In this document: positions 18,659 through 29,038 of the stretch, in pieces
How positions within the stretch are numbered: the first letter of the stretch is position 1
Layout: each line of letters begins with the position of its first letter
Translations under genes and position numbers: made by a program
The notes under the pieces: generated by a model
Database searches by the model: none
What the model saw: the letters and a program-made list of their open reading frames with translations, nothing else
What the model was told of the DNA's origin: nothing
NCBI RefSeq assembly: GCF_001936615.1
Contig: NZ_MLBF01000024.1
Location: 1-60,516 of the forward strand
DNA length: 60,516 nt
Direction: 5' to 3'
From: Desulfosporosinus metallidurans
GTDB taxonomy: Bacteria > Bacillota > Desulfitobacteriia > Desulfitobacteriales > Desulfitobacteriaceae

Positions 18659-18835
18659 TTACTTGAACTTGCGTTTACGTGCAGCTTCAGACTTTTTCTT
18701 TCTCTTCACACTTGGTTTCTCATATGCCTCGTGCTTACGAGCTTCTGCACTAACCCCTGCCTTTTGACAAGTACGCTTGAACCGGCGGAGTGCGGCATCA
18801 AGGGATTCGTTTTTACCAACTTTGACTTCACTCAT
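18659..18835 (-). CDS. rpsU: 30S ribosomal protein S21
   Basis: 58 residues: it begins [20 protein letters not shown] and ends in a lysine/arginine-rich tail [13 protein letters not shown], as is typical of bS21. It joins the 30S platform near the 3' end of 16S rRNA and helps initiation. It sits between the HIT-protein gene and yqeY, the usual arrangement. Confidence 0.97.
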   Translation of the reverse strand: MSEVKVGKNESLDAALRRFKRTCQKAGVSAEARKHEAYEKPSVKRKKKSEAARKRKFK

Positions 18836-18947
18836 TGTCTTATCCCTCCCTCCACTGGATCATCATAAATATACTTTATTATTATAATGGATGAAGTTGG
18901 TGGCGTCAAGTTCACTTTGTTGATCGCTCGACTTAGTTTCACGCAAA

Positions 18948-19298
18948 TCATCCAATCGTAGCGTTAAGCGCCTGTCCTCCAAGCAAATGAAAATGAAGAT
19001 GTCCGACGACTTGGCCCCCGTCTGTACCAGTATTTGTGACCACCCTATAACCCGACTCCGCCACTCCAAACTCACCCGCTAAGCGACGAATTACCCCGAA
19101 AAGATGCGCGATTAAGGGTTCCTGTTCCGACGTGACATCATTGAGACTGCGCAAATGGCGCTTCGGAATAACGAGTAAATGTACAGGAGCTAACGGTTGA
19201 TTATCTTTAAAAGCGATGACCTCATCATCTTCATACGCAATTTCGCTAGGAATTTTCCGCTGGGCAATTTGGCAAAAGATACAATCCGACGTATGCAT
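18948..19298 (-). CDS. HIT family (histidine triad) nucleotide-binding protein
   Basis: About 116 residues of the HinT branch. CIFCQIAQRKIPSEIAYED is the N-terminal signature with two cysteines, and the histidine triad is HLHFHLLGG near the C-terminus. HinT enzymes hydrolyse purine nucleoside phosphoramidates; the physiological substrate in bacteria is unclear. The ATG at 19298 has GGAGG 8 nt upstream, better than the ATG two codons earlier. Genes in the order mtaB-HIT-rpsU suggest one transcript. Confidence 0.93.
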   Translation of the reverse strand: MHTSDCIFCQIAQRKIPSEIAYEDDEVIAFKDNQPLAPVHLLVIPKRHLRSLNDVTSEQEPLIAHLFGVIRRLAGEFGVAESGYRVVTNTGTDGGQVVGHLHFHLLGGQALNATIG

Positions 19299-19380
19299 TT
19301 TCATTTCCTCCCTTATCTTATTGAACGAACCGACTATTTGTGCTTCTCAATCGACGTCAAATTTTGCAGTTCTCGACCAT

Positions 19381-20703
19381 TTACGTTCTCTTAATATGGG
19401 TCTCTTCCAAAATAACCGTTTCTAGCTGCCGAGAAGTCCAGTTTTTCCCCTCATGGGAAGGTATTTGAACCTGAATATAATTTGGCGTATGCCCAATAGC
19501 ACGCCCTTGTGGATCTATCCTTTCGATAAGCACTTCCACGGGTTTACCTATAAATCGACGCACAAAAGCATCCTGGCTTACGCGAGCTACCTCCAAAAGA
19601 TCTTTTACTCGCTGTTCCTTTAGTTTCTGCAAAACTTGATCAGAATAACCAGCTGCAGGAGTTCCATTTCGTTTGGAATATGGAAACACATGAATTCCGG
19701 AAAAACCGCAGAACTTCACAAAATCTAAAGTTGAAGCATGATCTTCTTCCGTTTCCCCCGGAAAACCTGCAATGACATCCGTCGTGACTGCAAGATTTGG
19801 AATCCGCTGGTATAGCCTTTCCAACAGCTCTCGGTATTCCTTCAAATTATAGGGACGTTTCATGCGGGCCAAGACCTTATCGCTTCCGCTCTGTAACGGA
19901 ATATGTAAATGGGGACAGACCTTATCCGAAGAAACGATGCTCTCGATCAACTCAGGCGTATATTCCATCGGTTCAATCGAACTCAGACGCAGACGGCGCA
20001 GCGCAGGCAATTTTACCAATTCCCGCACTAAACGGGCCAAGTTCCATTCTTGCCCTAAATCCTGTCCATAAAACCCGGTATGAATTCCAGTCAAAACGAT
20101 TTCAGGGTATCCGGCTTCGACCAACCGACGAGCCTCGGCCATAGCGTTCTCCGGAAGACGGCTTCGCAAAGGACCCCGAGCATACGGAATAATGCAGTAA
20201 GTGCAAAATTGGTTGCATCCTTCCTGAATCTTCAGAAACGCTCTCGTCCTATCTTCTTCATGGAGTTGTGGAAGCTCTTCAAATTCCTCCGCTTCCCAAA
20301 TCTCGTGCACTGCGTTCTGAGGATTGCGCTCAGTTTTGACCCGCTCTATCCACTCCAAGATCTTCATACGATCTTGGGTTCCCAGTACCAGATCAACCCC
20401 TTCAATATCAAGGACTTCTCCCGGTGCCGTTTGCGCATAACAACCCATGACCACGACAACACTCTCCGAGTGTGCCTTGATCATCCGGCGAATAACTTGG
20501 CGAGATTTGCTATCTCCCGTATTCGTCACAGTACAAGTATTTACGACAACAACATCCGCTTCTTCGGAGGACCCAACGACCTGATACTTCGCCTCTCGAA
20601 ATAGTTGAGCCATCGCTTCGCTTTCGGTTTGATTCACTTTACAGCCCAGCGTGACAAAGCAAACGGTCGAAGGTACTTTGGCCTGTTCAACTTGGCAAGA
20701 CAT
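19381..20703 (-). CDS. mtaB: tRNA t6A37 methylthiotransferase MtaB
   Basis: About 440 residues. Order: UPF0004 domain (VCFVTLGCKVNQTESEAM; conserved cysteines in NTCTVTNTGD and GCYAQ), radical SAM core with CNQFCTYCIIPYARG, and a short TRAM domain at the end. The enzyme makes ms2t6A at position 37 of ANN-decoding tRNAs using two [4Fe-4S] clusters. The ATG at 20703 follows GGTGGAG. In relatives the gene follows rsmE directly; here mazEF and a repeat lie between them. Confidence 0.95.
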   Translation of the reverse strand: MSCQVEQAKVPSTVCFVTLGCKVNQTESEAMAQLFREAKYQVVGSSEEADVVVVNTCTVTNTGDSKSRQVIRRMIKAHSESVVVVMGCYAQTAPGEVLDIEGVDLVLGTQDRMKILEWIERVKTERNPQNAVHEIWEAEEFEELPQLHEEDRTRAFLKIQEGCNQFCTYCIIPYARGPLRSRLPENAMAEARRLVEAGYPEIVLTGIHTGFYGQDLGQEWNLARLVRELVKLPALRRLRLSSIEPMEYTPELIESIVSSDKVCPHLHIPLQSGSDKVLARMKRPYNLKEYRELLERLYQRIPNLAVTTDVIAGFPGETEEDHASTLDFVKFCGFSGIHVFPYSKRNGTPAAGYSDQVLQKLKEQRVKDLLEVARVSQDAFVRRFIGKPVEVLIERIDPQGRAIGHTPNYIQVQIPSHEGKNWTSRQLETVILEETHIKRT

Positions 20704-20739
20704 TATAAACTCCACCCTTTTTCAAAACAACTAACAGCG

Positions 20740-21081
20740 TCAATCCTTAAATAGCGTTTCAATTTTTAGTGTAACTTCCTGCATTATTTCCACTGGGATT
20801 TTACACGCAAATTGTGCTGACCGACTTATCCAATCAAGATTTTTAATTTGATCTGCCAGAATGACACCCTCCACAGGAAGTTCTTTCGGTAATTTTACTT
20901 CGAATGGATAACCCTTAACTTTACTTGTTATCGGACAGAATAAAGCCAATCCTGTTTTTTGATTGTATTCTTTTGGAGATAATACTAATGCGGGTCGTTT
21001 TCCGGCTTGCTCATGCCCGGCCTGCGGATTGAATTGAAGCCAGACAACATCTCCCTTGTCTGGGAAATAATTATTCACCAC
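20740..21081 (-). CDS. mazF: MazF/PemK-family endoribonuclease toxin
   Basis: 113 residues. The PemK/MazF signature runs KGDVVWLQFNPQAGHEQAGK, then RPALVLSP, then ALFCPITSKVKGYPFEV. It ends with the family C-terminus including DQIKNLDWISR. MazF toxins cut single-stranded mRNA at short motifs. The gene starts 7 nt inside the end of the antitoxin gene, so the pair is translationally coupled. Specificity cannot be read from the sequence. Confidence 0.94.
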   Translation of the reverse strand: MVNNYFPDKGDVVWLQFNPQAGHEQAGKRPALVLSPKEYNQKTGLALFCPITSKVKGYPFEVKLPKELPVEGVILADQIKNLDWISRSAQFACKIPVEIMQEVTLKIETLFKD

Positions 21082-21308
21082 TCTTCATTCCCCGTCCGCT
21101 CTCCTGTGTGAATCTCTCGATGGAGATTTTCCGGAGTTACCTGGGCTAAAAGTTCTTTTAAAGAATAAGTTCTGGGTTTCACTACAATTGATCCATCAAC
21201 AATTGTTATATCGACTGGAGTACCGTTTTTAACGCCAATTTCCTTTGCCACGTATAGGGGAATATGAAGACCTAAACCATTTCCCCATTTCGTTATAATC
21301 GAGACCAT
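21075..21308 (-). CDS. mazE: MazE-type AbrB/SpoVT antitoxin
   Basis: About 77 residues from the ATG at 21308, which follows GAGGGGG; an earlier start would add 15 residues. The N-terminal swapped-hairpin DNA-binding fold is MVSIITKWGNGLGLHIPLYV. The C-terminal tail (EELLAQVTPE-like, ending in NEEW) is the toxin-binding part. MazE represses the operon and neutralises the following mazF product. Confidence 0.92.
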   Translation of the reverse strand: MVSIITKWGNGLGLHIPLYVAKEIGVKNGTPVDITIVDGSIVVKPRTYSLKELLAQVTPENLHREIHTGERTGNEEW

Positions 21309-21400
21309 CAGAAAACCCCCTCTCGTATATACATAGTATATACCCAGAAGCATTTCTTAGCCATTAATTTTGTAATCTTTTCCCTAAATGTTTTTGAATG

Positions 21401-21782
21401 ATGCAAGTCAAAAACCGTCCCCAACTAGCATTCAGACGATGCACACGAAGTGTGCCGTCCACTGCCATACGGTCCATTTCCCGCCCTCCCGTCTCTCCTA
21501 CCCGAGCCCGGGAAGCAAGAGAACCGTCCCTTCGCTTCCCAACCCAACTTGCACGCAGACGGTGCACACGAAGTGTGCCGTCCACCCAAACGGTCCATTT
21601 CCCGTCCTCCCGTCCTCCGACCCAAGCACGGGACGCAGTGTGACACGAACGCGACGTATTTACGTAAGCAGAATAGCGAACTTCCGTTAAAGCGACCGAC
21701 CCCAGACACGGGGCAGTGCACCCCATAGCCGGGAGCTTGAACGGTTAGTTCGTAACACCGAGCGCTGTGTCACGCAAGTCCC
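21401..21782 (-). repeat. Structured dispersed repeat, copy B
   Basis: It starts with the REP unit ATGCAAGTCAAAAACCGTCC and a GACGATGCACA/TGTGCCGTC hairpin. A second REP/hairpin set follows from about 21512 (AGAACCGTCCCTTCGCTTCC, then GACGGTGCACA/TGTGCCGTC). It continues through GACGTATTTACGTAAGCAGA and GACCGACCCCAGACACGGGG and ends in GTGTCACGCAAGTCC. The central CAAGGTCCC...GGCGGGAACCCC module present in copies C and G is missing. The end lies 1 nt from the rsmE stop codon. The strand given is that of the adjacent gene's transcript. Confidence 0.85.
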
Positions 21783-21783
21783 C

Positions 21784-22521
21784 CTACCCTAAATCCCCAT
21801 AATGGGCCAAGACCATAGTGAGCGTGGCCAGAGCAGCGGTTTCCGTGCGAAGAATTCGGGGTCCGAGCGAGACACTATGAGCCCCAAGCTTTTCTTGGGC
21901 CCATGTCACTTCAGTCTGGTCAAAGCCTCCCTCAGGGCCAATCAGCATGGCAATAGGGCGTTCAGGTTCCATCGTATCAAGTACGGTAGCTAAACGTTGC
22001 GTCTTTTCTTCTTCATAGGGAATAAGCCACTGAGTATCTTGGGGCAACTGCTTCGCAAGATCCTTCCAAGCGCAGACCTCAAATATTTGGGGTTCCTGGA
22101 CCCGATGGGATTGTTTCGCAGCTTCTGCGGAGATTTTTTGCCAGCGGACGACCCGCTCCTGAGCTTTACTGCCCTCAAGCTGCATCACAGACCGTTTTGC
22201 TCGCAACGGAATAAGGCCCCTCATGCCTAGTTCCGTCCCCTTCTGGATCACCCATTCCATTTTTTCCCCTTTGGAGAGCCCCGCCACTATATACACAACA
22301 GTATGTGCTTCGACGTCCGGATGATCCGTACTCAGTATTCGACAAGTTACGCTTTTGTCCTCGATCTTAAGGATGGCACCCGTGTATTCCCGCCCGGTAT
22401 TATCAAACCCGACAATTAAATCTCCGGGCGAAAGGCGGAGCACACGGACAAGGTGATCACGTTCTGAATCCTGTAACCAAAAGACTTCTTTGCCGAGCTC
22501 TGTGATTTTAAACCGATTCAC
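21784..22521 (-). CDS. rsmE: 16S rRNA (uracil1498-N3)-methyltransferase RsmE
   Basis: About 245 residues. The N-terminal PUA-like part contains [18 protein letters not shown], and the C-terminal SPOUT/trefoil-knot domain has [13 protein letters not shown] and [14 protein letters not shown]. It methylates U1498 in the 30S decoding region. I prefer the GTG at 22521, which has GAGGTGG upstream and overlaps the prmA end by 14 nt; an ATG at 22560 would overlap it by 53 nt. Confidence 0.95.
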   Translation of the reverse strand: MNRFKITELGKEVFWLQDSERDHLVRVLRLSPGDLIVGFDNTGREYTGAILKIEDKSVTCRILSTDHPDVEAHTVVYIVAGLSKGEKMEWVIQKGTELGMRGLIPLRAKRSVMQLEGSKAQERVVRWQKISAEAAKQSHRVQEPQIFEVCAWKDLAKQLPQDTQWLIPYEEEKTQRLATVLDTMEPERPIAMLIGPEGGFDQTEVTWAQEKLGAHSVSLGPRILRTETAALATLTMVLAHYGDLG

Positions 22522-23449
22522 GTTTAGCCCACCTCGATCGAAATAAAATCCAACCTTCATCTAAGACCCGTTCCACAATTTCGAATCCAGCTTCCTTCAA
22601 TCCTGCTTCTACGTCTTCCGCTCGATGTTCAATAATTCCTGAGGCGAGGAATTCACCCTCTGGGCGCAGTATGCGCTTCAAATCAGGGAGGAGCATCAAA
22701 ATAACATCCGCAATAATATTGGCAATCACGACATCCGCCTGTCCCTTGAGCACTGTCCCTAAATCCCCGCGCAAGACCCGGACCTGATCGCCCACATGAT
22801 TCAGGTCAACATTTTCTTGGGCCACCCTTACCGCGACGGAATCAAGATCCACCGCCTCCACTTCCGCCCCAAGTTTAGCAGCTGCAATTGCCAGAATACC
22901 AGAGCCTGTCCCCAAGTCGAACACGGTTTGTCCGGGTTTTATAATATCTTCAAGCGTTCTTAAACACAGCGTAGTGGTGGGATGGGTTCCCGTACCAAAG
23001 GCCATGCCGGGGTCGAGTTCTAGGAGGATATCTTCAGCTAAAAGGTCGGCCTGCTCCCAGGTCGGCTTAATCAGAAAATGTCGGCCAATACGAATCGGTT
23101 TAAAATAGGCCTTCCACGCTGTTGCCCAATCTTCTTCCTTCAAGGAAACTCCTTTAGTTTGAACAATCCAATTCGGAAAACGCTGGAGCAGGTCACGGAT
23201 TTCCAACTCAAGCTTCGCCAGTTTGTCGGTCAACTCATCATCTTCCGGAAAGTAACCCTTAACTACAGACGTTCCCGTGAGTTTCACTTCCCCAAAATCA
23301 TGGTAATCCCACTGCCCCGATTCCGTGTAGTCGCGCAATAGTGCTGGATCTTCCACACTGACACCAGGACAGCCTAACTGATAAAAAAGATCGGCAACAG
23401 TTTCTTCTCCTTCAGATGAAACTGTTACCGCCACTTCACGCCAATCCAT
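22508..23449 (-). CDS. prmA: Ribosomal protein L11 methyltransferase
   Basis: 313 residues with the Firmicute-type N-terminal domain and a class I methyltransferase domain: [20 protein letters not shown] (motif I), [16 protein letters not shown] and NIIADVI (the NxxA/D motif). PrmA trimethylates L11. It lies 14 nt downstream of dnaJ, the standard order, and overlaps rsmE. Confidence 0.96.
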   Translation of the reverse strand: MDWREVAVTVSSEGEETVADLFYQLGCPGVSVEDPALLRDYTESGQWDYHDFGEVKLTGTSVVKGYFPEDDELTDKLAKLELEIRDLLQRFPNWIVQTKGVSLKEEDWATAWKAYFKPIRIGRHFLIKPTWEQADLLAEDILLELDPGMAFGTGTHPTTTLCLRTLEDIIKPGQTVFDLGTGSGILAIAAAKLGAEVEAVDLDSVAVRVAQENVDLNHVGDQVRVLRGDLGTVLKGQADVVIANIIADVILMLLPDLKRILRPEGEFLASGIIEHRAEDVEAGLKEAGFEIVERVLDEGWILFRSRWAKRESV

Positions 23450-23463
23450 TGTTTATACTCCTT

Positions 23464-24660
<1,197 letters not shown>

Positions 24661-24752
24661 TTATATGATCCTTCGCCATTAAGCACAAGGGAATATCCAA
24701 ATTAAAGGAATTCTAATTCCTGGCAGTAGCTTACTACTGTATGAAAAACCCA

Positions 24753-24790
24753 AAAAATGCGGGCACAAAGGTTTTACCACCTTTGCACCC
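24753..24790 (-). terminator. Terminator/attenuator between dnaK and dnaJ
   Basis: On the minus strand GGGTGCAAAGGT and ACCTTTGTGCCC form a stem around GGTAAA, followed by GCATTTTTTGGGTTTTTC. It lies about 55 nt after the dnaK stop codon and about 175 nt before the dnaJ start. This could reduce dnaJ expression relative to dnaK, or dnaJ may have its own promoter. Confidence 0.8.
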
Positions 24791-24847
24791 CCAAACTATT
24801 ATCTCAAATTATCTTAACCCAAACCATACCATTCAAACCACTATCTC

Positions 24848-26683
24848 TTACTTGTCCTTATCAACCTCAGTGAACTCAGCATCCACCACATCGTCGTCCT
24901 TTTTGGCCCCTTCTGCACCAGGTTGTGCCCCAGCGTTCTGTTCTTGAGCCGCTTGTTGCTGATACATTTTTTCGATAAAGGGATGAAGCACCTTGTTCAG
25001 AGCCTCGGTCTTAGCATTAATATCCTCAAGATTTTCCGTAGTAGCCGCAGCCTTCAGATCTTCCATGGCTTTTTTGACACTCTCAACTTCGGCAGCATCG
25101 CCCTTACCTTCGAAGTCCTTTAAGGTCTTTTCCGTTTGATAGGCCAAGGAATCCGCTTGGTTTTTGGCATCAATCAGCTCTCGGTGTTTCTTGTCTTCCT
25201 CGGCGTGGGCTTCGGCGTCTTGCTTCATTTTTTCAATGTCATCTTTAGAAAGACCTGTAGAAGAAGTAATCGTCACTTTTTGTTCATTCCCAGTAGCCAC
25301 ATCTTTCGCTGAAACGTGGACAATACCGTTAGCATCAATATCGAATTTCACTTCGATTTGAGGAATTCCACGTGGTGCTGGAGGAATACCTGTAAGTTGG
25401 AATCGTCCCAAGGTCTTGTTATAACTTGCCATTTCACGTTCTCCTTGGAGCACGTGGATGTCGACAGAAGTTTGGTTATCCGCAGCCGTTGAGAAGGTTT
25501 GTGATTTAGTGGTCGGAATCGTTGAATTCCGTTCAATAATTCGAGTGAACACTCCACCAAGGGTTTCAATACCTAAAGATAGTGGGGTAACATCCAGCAA
25601 GATCATATCTTTTACTTCTCCGCTGAGCACACCCCCTTGGATAGCTGCACCCATGGCAACCACTTCATCCGGGTTAACCCCTTTGTGGGGTTCTTTTCCG
25701 CTTAATTTCTTAATAGCTTCTACGACAGATGGAATACGGGTAGATCCGCCCACTAAAATGACCTGATCAATTTGATTCCAAGAAAGTTTCGCATCTTCAA
25801 TTGCTTGACGTGTGGGGCCAAGTGTCGATTCCACGAGATCTCCAATAACTTCTTCAAATTTGGCGCGAGAAATATTCATGTCTAAATGTTGTGGTCCTTC
25901 TTCCGTCATAGTGATGAACGGGAGATTGACATTTGAATTCGTGACCCCTGAAAGCTCGATCTTTGCTTTTTCAGCAGCTTCTTTCAAACGTTGGAGGGCA
26001 ACTCGGTCTTTGGAGAGATCAGCGCCATGACTTTTCTTGTATTCCGCCACCATATAGTCGATGAGACGTTGGTCAAAATCGTCGCCGCCTAAGTGATTAT
26101 TCCCACTCGTGGCTTTCACTTCTACCATACCTTGGCTTAGTTCGAGAACGGATACGTCGAACGTACCGCCCCCTAAGTCAAAGACTAATACAGTTTGGTC
26201 TTTTTCTTTGTCAAGGCCGTAAGCGAGCGCAGCGGCTGTAGGCTCGTTGATAATCCGCAAAACTTCGAGACCAGCAATAGCTCCAGCATCTTTCGTGGCT
26301 TGACGCTGGGCATCCGTGAAATAGGCTGGTACTGTAATAACCGCTTGGGTAACCGTTTGGCCGATATAAGCTTCAGCATCAGTTTTAAGTTTTTGAAGAA
26401 CCATAGCAGAGATTTCTTGCGGGCTATAAGTCTTGTCGTCAATTTTCACTTTGAAGTCAGAACCCATATGACGTTTAATGGAGCTCACCGTTTTATCCGG
26501 ATTAGAAACCGATTGACGCTTGGCCACCTGTCCAACTAGGCGCTCCCCAGTTTTCGAAAAACCAACGACTGATGGAGTGGTACGGTTTCCCTCTGCATTA
26601 GGGATTACAACCGCTTCCCCGCCTTCCATAACTGCTACGCAAGAATTTGTTGTACCTAAGTCAATACCAATAATTTTACCCAT
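24848..26683 (-). CDS. dnaK: Chaperone DnaK (Hsp70)
   Basis: 611 residues, normal for Firmicutes. The ATPase domain begins [17 protein letters not shown], with [13 protein letters not shown] and [14 protein letters not shown]. The substrate-binding domain follows the [14 protein letters not shown] linker region, and the tail ends in EFTEVDKDK. It lacks the extra loop of Gram-negative DnaK, as expected. AAAGGAGG precedes the ATG, and it is in the CIRCE-controlled hrcA operon. Confidence 0.99.
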   Translation of the reverse strand: MGKIIGIDLGTTNSCVAVMEGGEAVVIPNAEGNRTTPSVVGFSKTGERLVGQVAKRQSVSNPDKTVSSIKRHMGSDFKVKIDDKTYSPQEISAMVLQKLKTDAEAYIGQTVTQAVITVPAYFTDAQRQATKDAGAIAGLEVLRIINEPTAAALAYGLDKEKDQTVLVFDLGGGTFDVSVLELSQGMVEVKATSGNNHLGGDDFDQRLIDYMVAEYKKSHGADLSKDRVALQRLKEAAEKAKIELSGVTNSNVNLPFITMTEEGPQHLDMNISRAKFEEVIGDLVESTLGPTRQAIEDAKLSWNQIDQVILVGGSTRIPSVVEAIKKLSGKEPHKGVNPDEVVAMGAAIQGGVLSGEVKDMILLDVTPLSLGIETLGGVFTRIIERNSTIPTTKSQTFSTAADNQTSVDIHVLQGEREMASYNKTLGRFQLTGIPPAPRGIPQIEVKFDIDANGIVHVSAKDVATGNEQKVTITSSTGLSKDDIEKMKQDAEAHAEEDKKHRELIDAKNQADSLAYQTEKTLKDFEGKGDAAEVESVKKAMEDLKAAATTENLEDINAKTEALNKVLHPFIEKMYQQQAAQEQNAGAQPGAEGAKKDDDVVDAEFTEVDKDK

Positions 26684-26709
26684 TATAATTTTCCTCCTTT
26701 AAATAACAA

Positions 26710-27315
26710 TTAGTTCGATACTTTAACCATACTAGGGCGTAAAACTTTCTCTTTCAGAAAATATCCTTTTTGCAGTTCTTCAACAACTGTATTCTCAGGA
26801 TGTTCTTCAGAATCTACCCGCAAAACCGCATCATGGAGGTTGGGGTCAAAAGGCTGCCCAACAGCATCCATTGCCTTCAAACCTTCCTTACTAAGTGCAG
26901 TTTGCAGTTGTCGGAGAATCATCTCCACTCCTTGGGAAAAGGATGTAAAATCCGGATTGATTTGGGCTGCACTAGCTGCTCGTTCAAAATTGTCCAAAAC
27001 GGGAAGTAACTCTCCCACAAGGCGTTCTGACGCATATTTAATAATTTCTGTTTTTTCCTTTAATGTTCGTTTTCGATAATTATCGAATTCAGCCTGTAGG
27101 CGTAGCAGATGATCGTAATGCTCTTCTGCCTTTGCCTTGGCCTGAGCAAGCTCCGCTTCAAGAGTCAAATTTTTTTCTTCTGGTGTCATTTCCTTATTAT
27201 CCAAGCTTTCTTCTTCTAGGTTCGACTCTACAGGGTCACTCTCTGGAACCTTACTGTAATCCTTGTCCATCCTTGGCTTTTGGCCTCTGAGAGTTTCTTC
27301 TCCCATTCGTGCCAT
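26710..27315 (-). CDS. grpE: Nucleotide exchange factor GrpE
   Basis: 201 residues. An acidic N-terminal region (ESDPVESNLEEESLDNKEMT) and a long coiled coil with EHYDHLLRLQAEFDNYRKRT precede the beta-wing, PFDPNLHDAVLRVDSEEHPE. It releases ADP from DnaK. GAGAGGTGA lies 6 nt before the ATG. It sits 26 nt before dnaK. Confidence 0.97.
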   Translation of the reverse strand: MARMGEETLRGQKPRMDKDYSKVPESDPVESNLEEESLDNKEMTPEEKNLTLEAELAQAKAKAEEHYDHLLRLQAEFDNYRKRTLKEKTEIIKYASERLVGELLPVLDNFERAASAAQINPDFTSFSQGVEMILRQLQTALSKEGLKAMDAVGQPFDPNLHDAVLRVDSEEHPENTVVEELQKGYFLKEKVLRPSMVKVSN

Positions 27316-27442
27316 TCACAATCACCTCTCGTACATCAATGAATTTATGATATATATTGAATGAACCTAAAAGGCTCAGTCACCGCGTTTAATCAAGCGT
27401 TAAGCGCCGTTGAGAGCAGAGCAACATCACACTATCCCCACG

Positions 27443-28474
27443 TCACCGCCTTCGTCGCGTCAAAACTTCCGTCAAACTCCGGGTCATAAAGTCGACAATC
27501 GCAATAGCTTTGGCATAATCCATACGGGTCGGGCCAAGTACTCCCACAGCACCGATCGTTAGCCCGTTGACCTTGTAGGTCGCAGAAATCACACTACAAT
27601 CCTGAAATTCCTTCAACGTATTTTCTCCACCGATCGTGACATTTAACCCCTCTTGGTGAGGATGGAGTAGCTTTTTCATGGAGTCATTTTCTTCAAACAC
27701 TTTGAACAAAGTCTTAACCTTACTTAAATCCCGAAATTCAGGTTGATTCAGCATATTGAGAGTTCCGCCAAGATAGATGCGTTCCTCTTCCTCATGGTCG
27801 TCCAAAATTGCGCTTAACATATCCAAGGTATTATCGATCAAATGTCTCTGCCGTGAAAGTTCACTATAGATTTCATGAAGTAAGCTGCGTTTGACTTGAC
27901 CTAAAGTATGCCCTCGCATTTTCTGGTTAAATACCCCAGCAACCTGTTGAAGTTCTTCAGCCGTGATATCCTCCCCAACATCGATAATATGGTTTTCCAC
28001 CGCACCGTTTTCCTTCACAATCACCATAATAACTTGGCCCGGTTGATACGGCAGAAAATGCATTTTTCCAAACGTGCTTTTCCCTTTATGAGGACCGAGT
28101 ACAATACTCGTTAAGTTCGTAAGTTCGGACAATAATCTGCTCGTATGAGAAATCACTTCCTGAATTTCATGGATTCTTTTCGTATTTTCTCGTTCGATGG
28201 CTTCCTTTTCCTCTTCATTAAGAGCTTGAGGATCCATCAAACAATCTACAAAATAACGATATCCTGCATCCGAAGGAATTCGCCCCGCGGAAGTATACGG
28301 TTGCTCAATAAACCCTAAATCCTCTAAATCAGCCATCTCATTGCGAATCGTCGCAGAAGATACGCCAAGATCAAATTTACGGGCAATCGTTCGTGAACCA
28401 ATCGGTTCAGCGGTAGCAATATAATCCTGAACAATCGCCCGAAGTATTTTGCGTTTGCGGTCATCCATTTGCAT
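27443..28474 (-). CDS. hrcA: Heat-inducible transcription repressor HrcA
   Basis: 343 residues. The N-terminal winged helix (RKILRAIVQDYIATAEPIGS; SSATIRNEMADLEDLGFI) and the GAF-like C-terminal domain with IGAVGVLGPTRMDYAKAI are both present. HrcA binds CIRCE elements and is kept active by GroEL. A perfect CIRCE lies 87 nt upstream of the start, so the operon is autoregulated. Confidence 0.98.
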   Translation of the reverse strand: MQMDDRKRKILRAIVQDYIATAEPIGSRTIARKFDLGVSSATIRNEMADLEDLGFIEQPYTSAGRIPSDAGYRYFVDCLMDPQALNEEEKEAIERENTKRIHEIQEVISHTSRLLSELTNLTSIVLGPHKGKSTFGKMHFLPYQPGQVIMVIVKENGAVENHIIDVGEDITAEELQQVAGVFNQKMRGHTLGQVKRSLLHEIYSELSRQRHLIDNTLDMLSAILDDHEEEERIYLGGTLNMLNQPEFRDLSKVKTLFKVFEENDSMKKLLHPHQEGLNVTIGGENTLKEFQDCSVISATYKVNGLTIGAVGVLGPTRMDYAKAIAIVDFMTRSLTEVLTRRRR

Positions 28475-28560
28475 TATGCTTACCGCCTTTCCTATGTTTC
28501 TTCATTTTCATTGTGCGATAATGATAACCTTAATTACTTTTAAGCCTTGGTTTCTTGTTG

Positions 28561-28587
28561 TTAGCACTCTCTATCGATGAGTGCTAA
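28561..28587 (-). promoter_or_regulatory. CIRCE operator
   Basis: TTAGCACTC-N9-GAGTGCTAA, a perfect match to the CIRCE consensus. It sits just downstream of the predicted -10 box, where HrcA binding would block transcription of hrcA-grpE-dnaK. Confidence 0.97.
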
Positions 28588-28601
28588 CATTTGATGTCTT
28601 C

Positions 28602-28630
28602 ACATTACCACTCAACTTTTGCTTTGTCAA
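28602..28630 (-). promoter_or_regulatory. Sigma-A promoter of the hrcA operon
   Basis: On the minus strand TTGACA (28625-28630), a 17-bp spacer and TAATGT (28602-28607). The predicted start falls near 28595, immediately before CIRCE, the usual promoter/operator geometry. Confidence 0.8.
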
Positions 28631-28690
28631 GAATCATTTCAGATAAATTATTTAAGGAGTTTTTATTGAAAAAACTCAGACTTATACTTA

Positions 28691-29036
28691 ACTTGCATTG
28701 AGACGGTGCACATGAAATCTGCCGTCCTCCCCAACGTCTATCTCCCGTCCTTCCGTCCCTCCGTCCCCCGACCCAAAACCGGGACGCAGTGTGACACGAA
28801 GCAGATTAGCAAACTTCCGTTAAAGCGACCGACCCCAGACACGGGGCAGTGCACAAGGTCCCTTCTCGCCATCCTTGGCTACAGGGACATTCGGCCATCC
28901 TTGGCCAGCGGATGTGCACTGCCGCCAACTGCGCCAAGAAGGGCGCAGTTGGCGGGAACCCCGCACCCCATAGCCGGGAGCTTGAACGCTTAGTTTGCTC
29001 TGCGTCGTAACACCGAGCGCTGTGTCACACAAGTCC
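28691..29036 (-). repeat. Structured dispersed repeat, copy C
   Basis: Contains ACTTGCATTGAGACGGTGCA, a degraded GACGGTGCACA hairpin, GACCGACCCCAGACACGGGG, the full CAAGGTCCC...GGCGGGAACCCC module and the end GTGTCACACAAGTCC. The GACGTATTTACGTAAGCAG segment is shortened by about 20 bases relative to copy G. The end is 2 nt from the hemW stop codon. Its internal self-complementary stretches (CCAACTGCGCC/GGCGCAGTTGG; GTCCC/GGGAC) would make a branched structure in the hemW 3' end. Confidence 0.85.
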
Positions 29037-29038
29037 CT

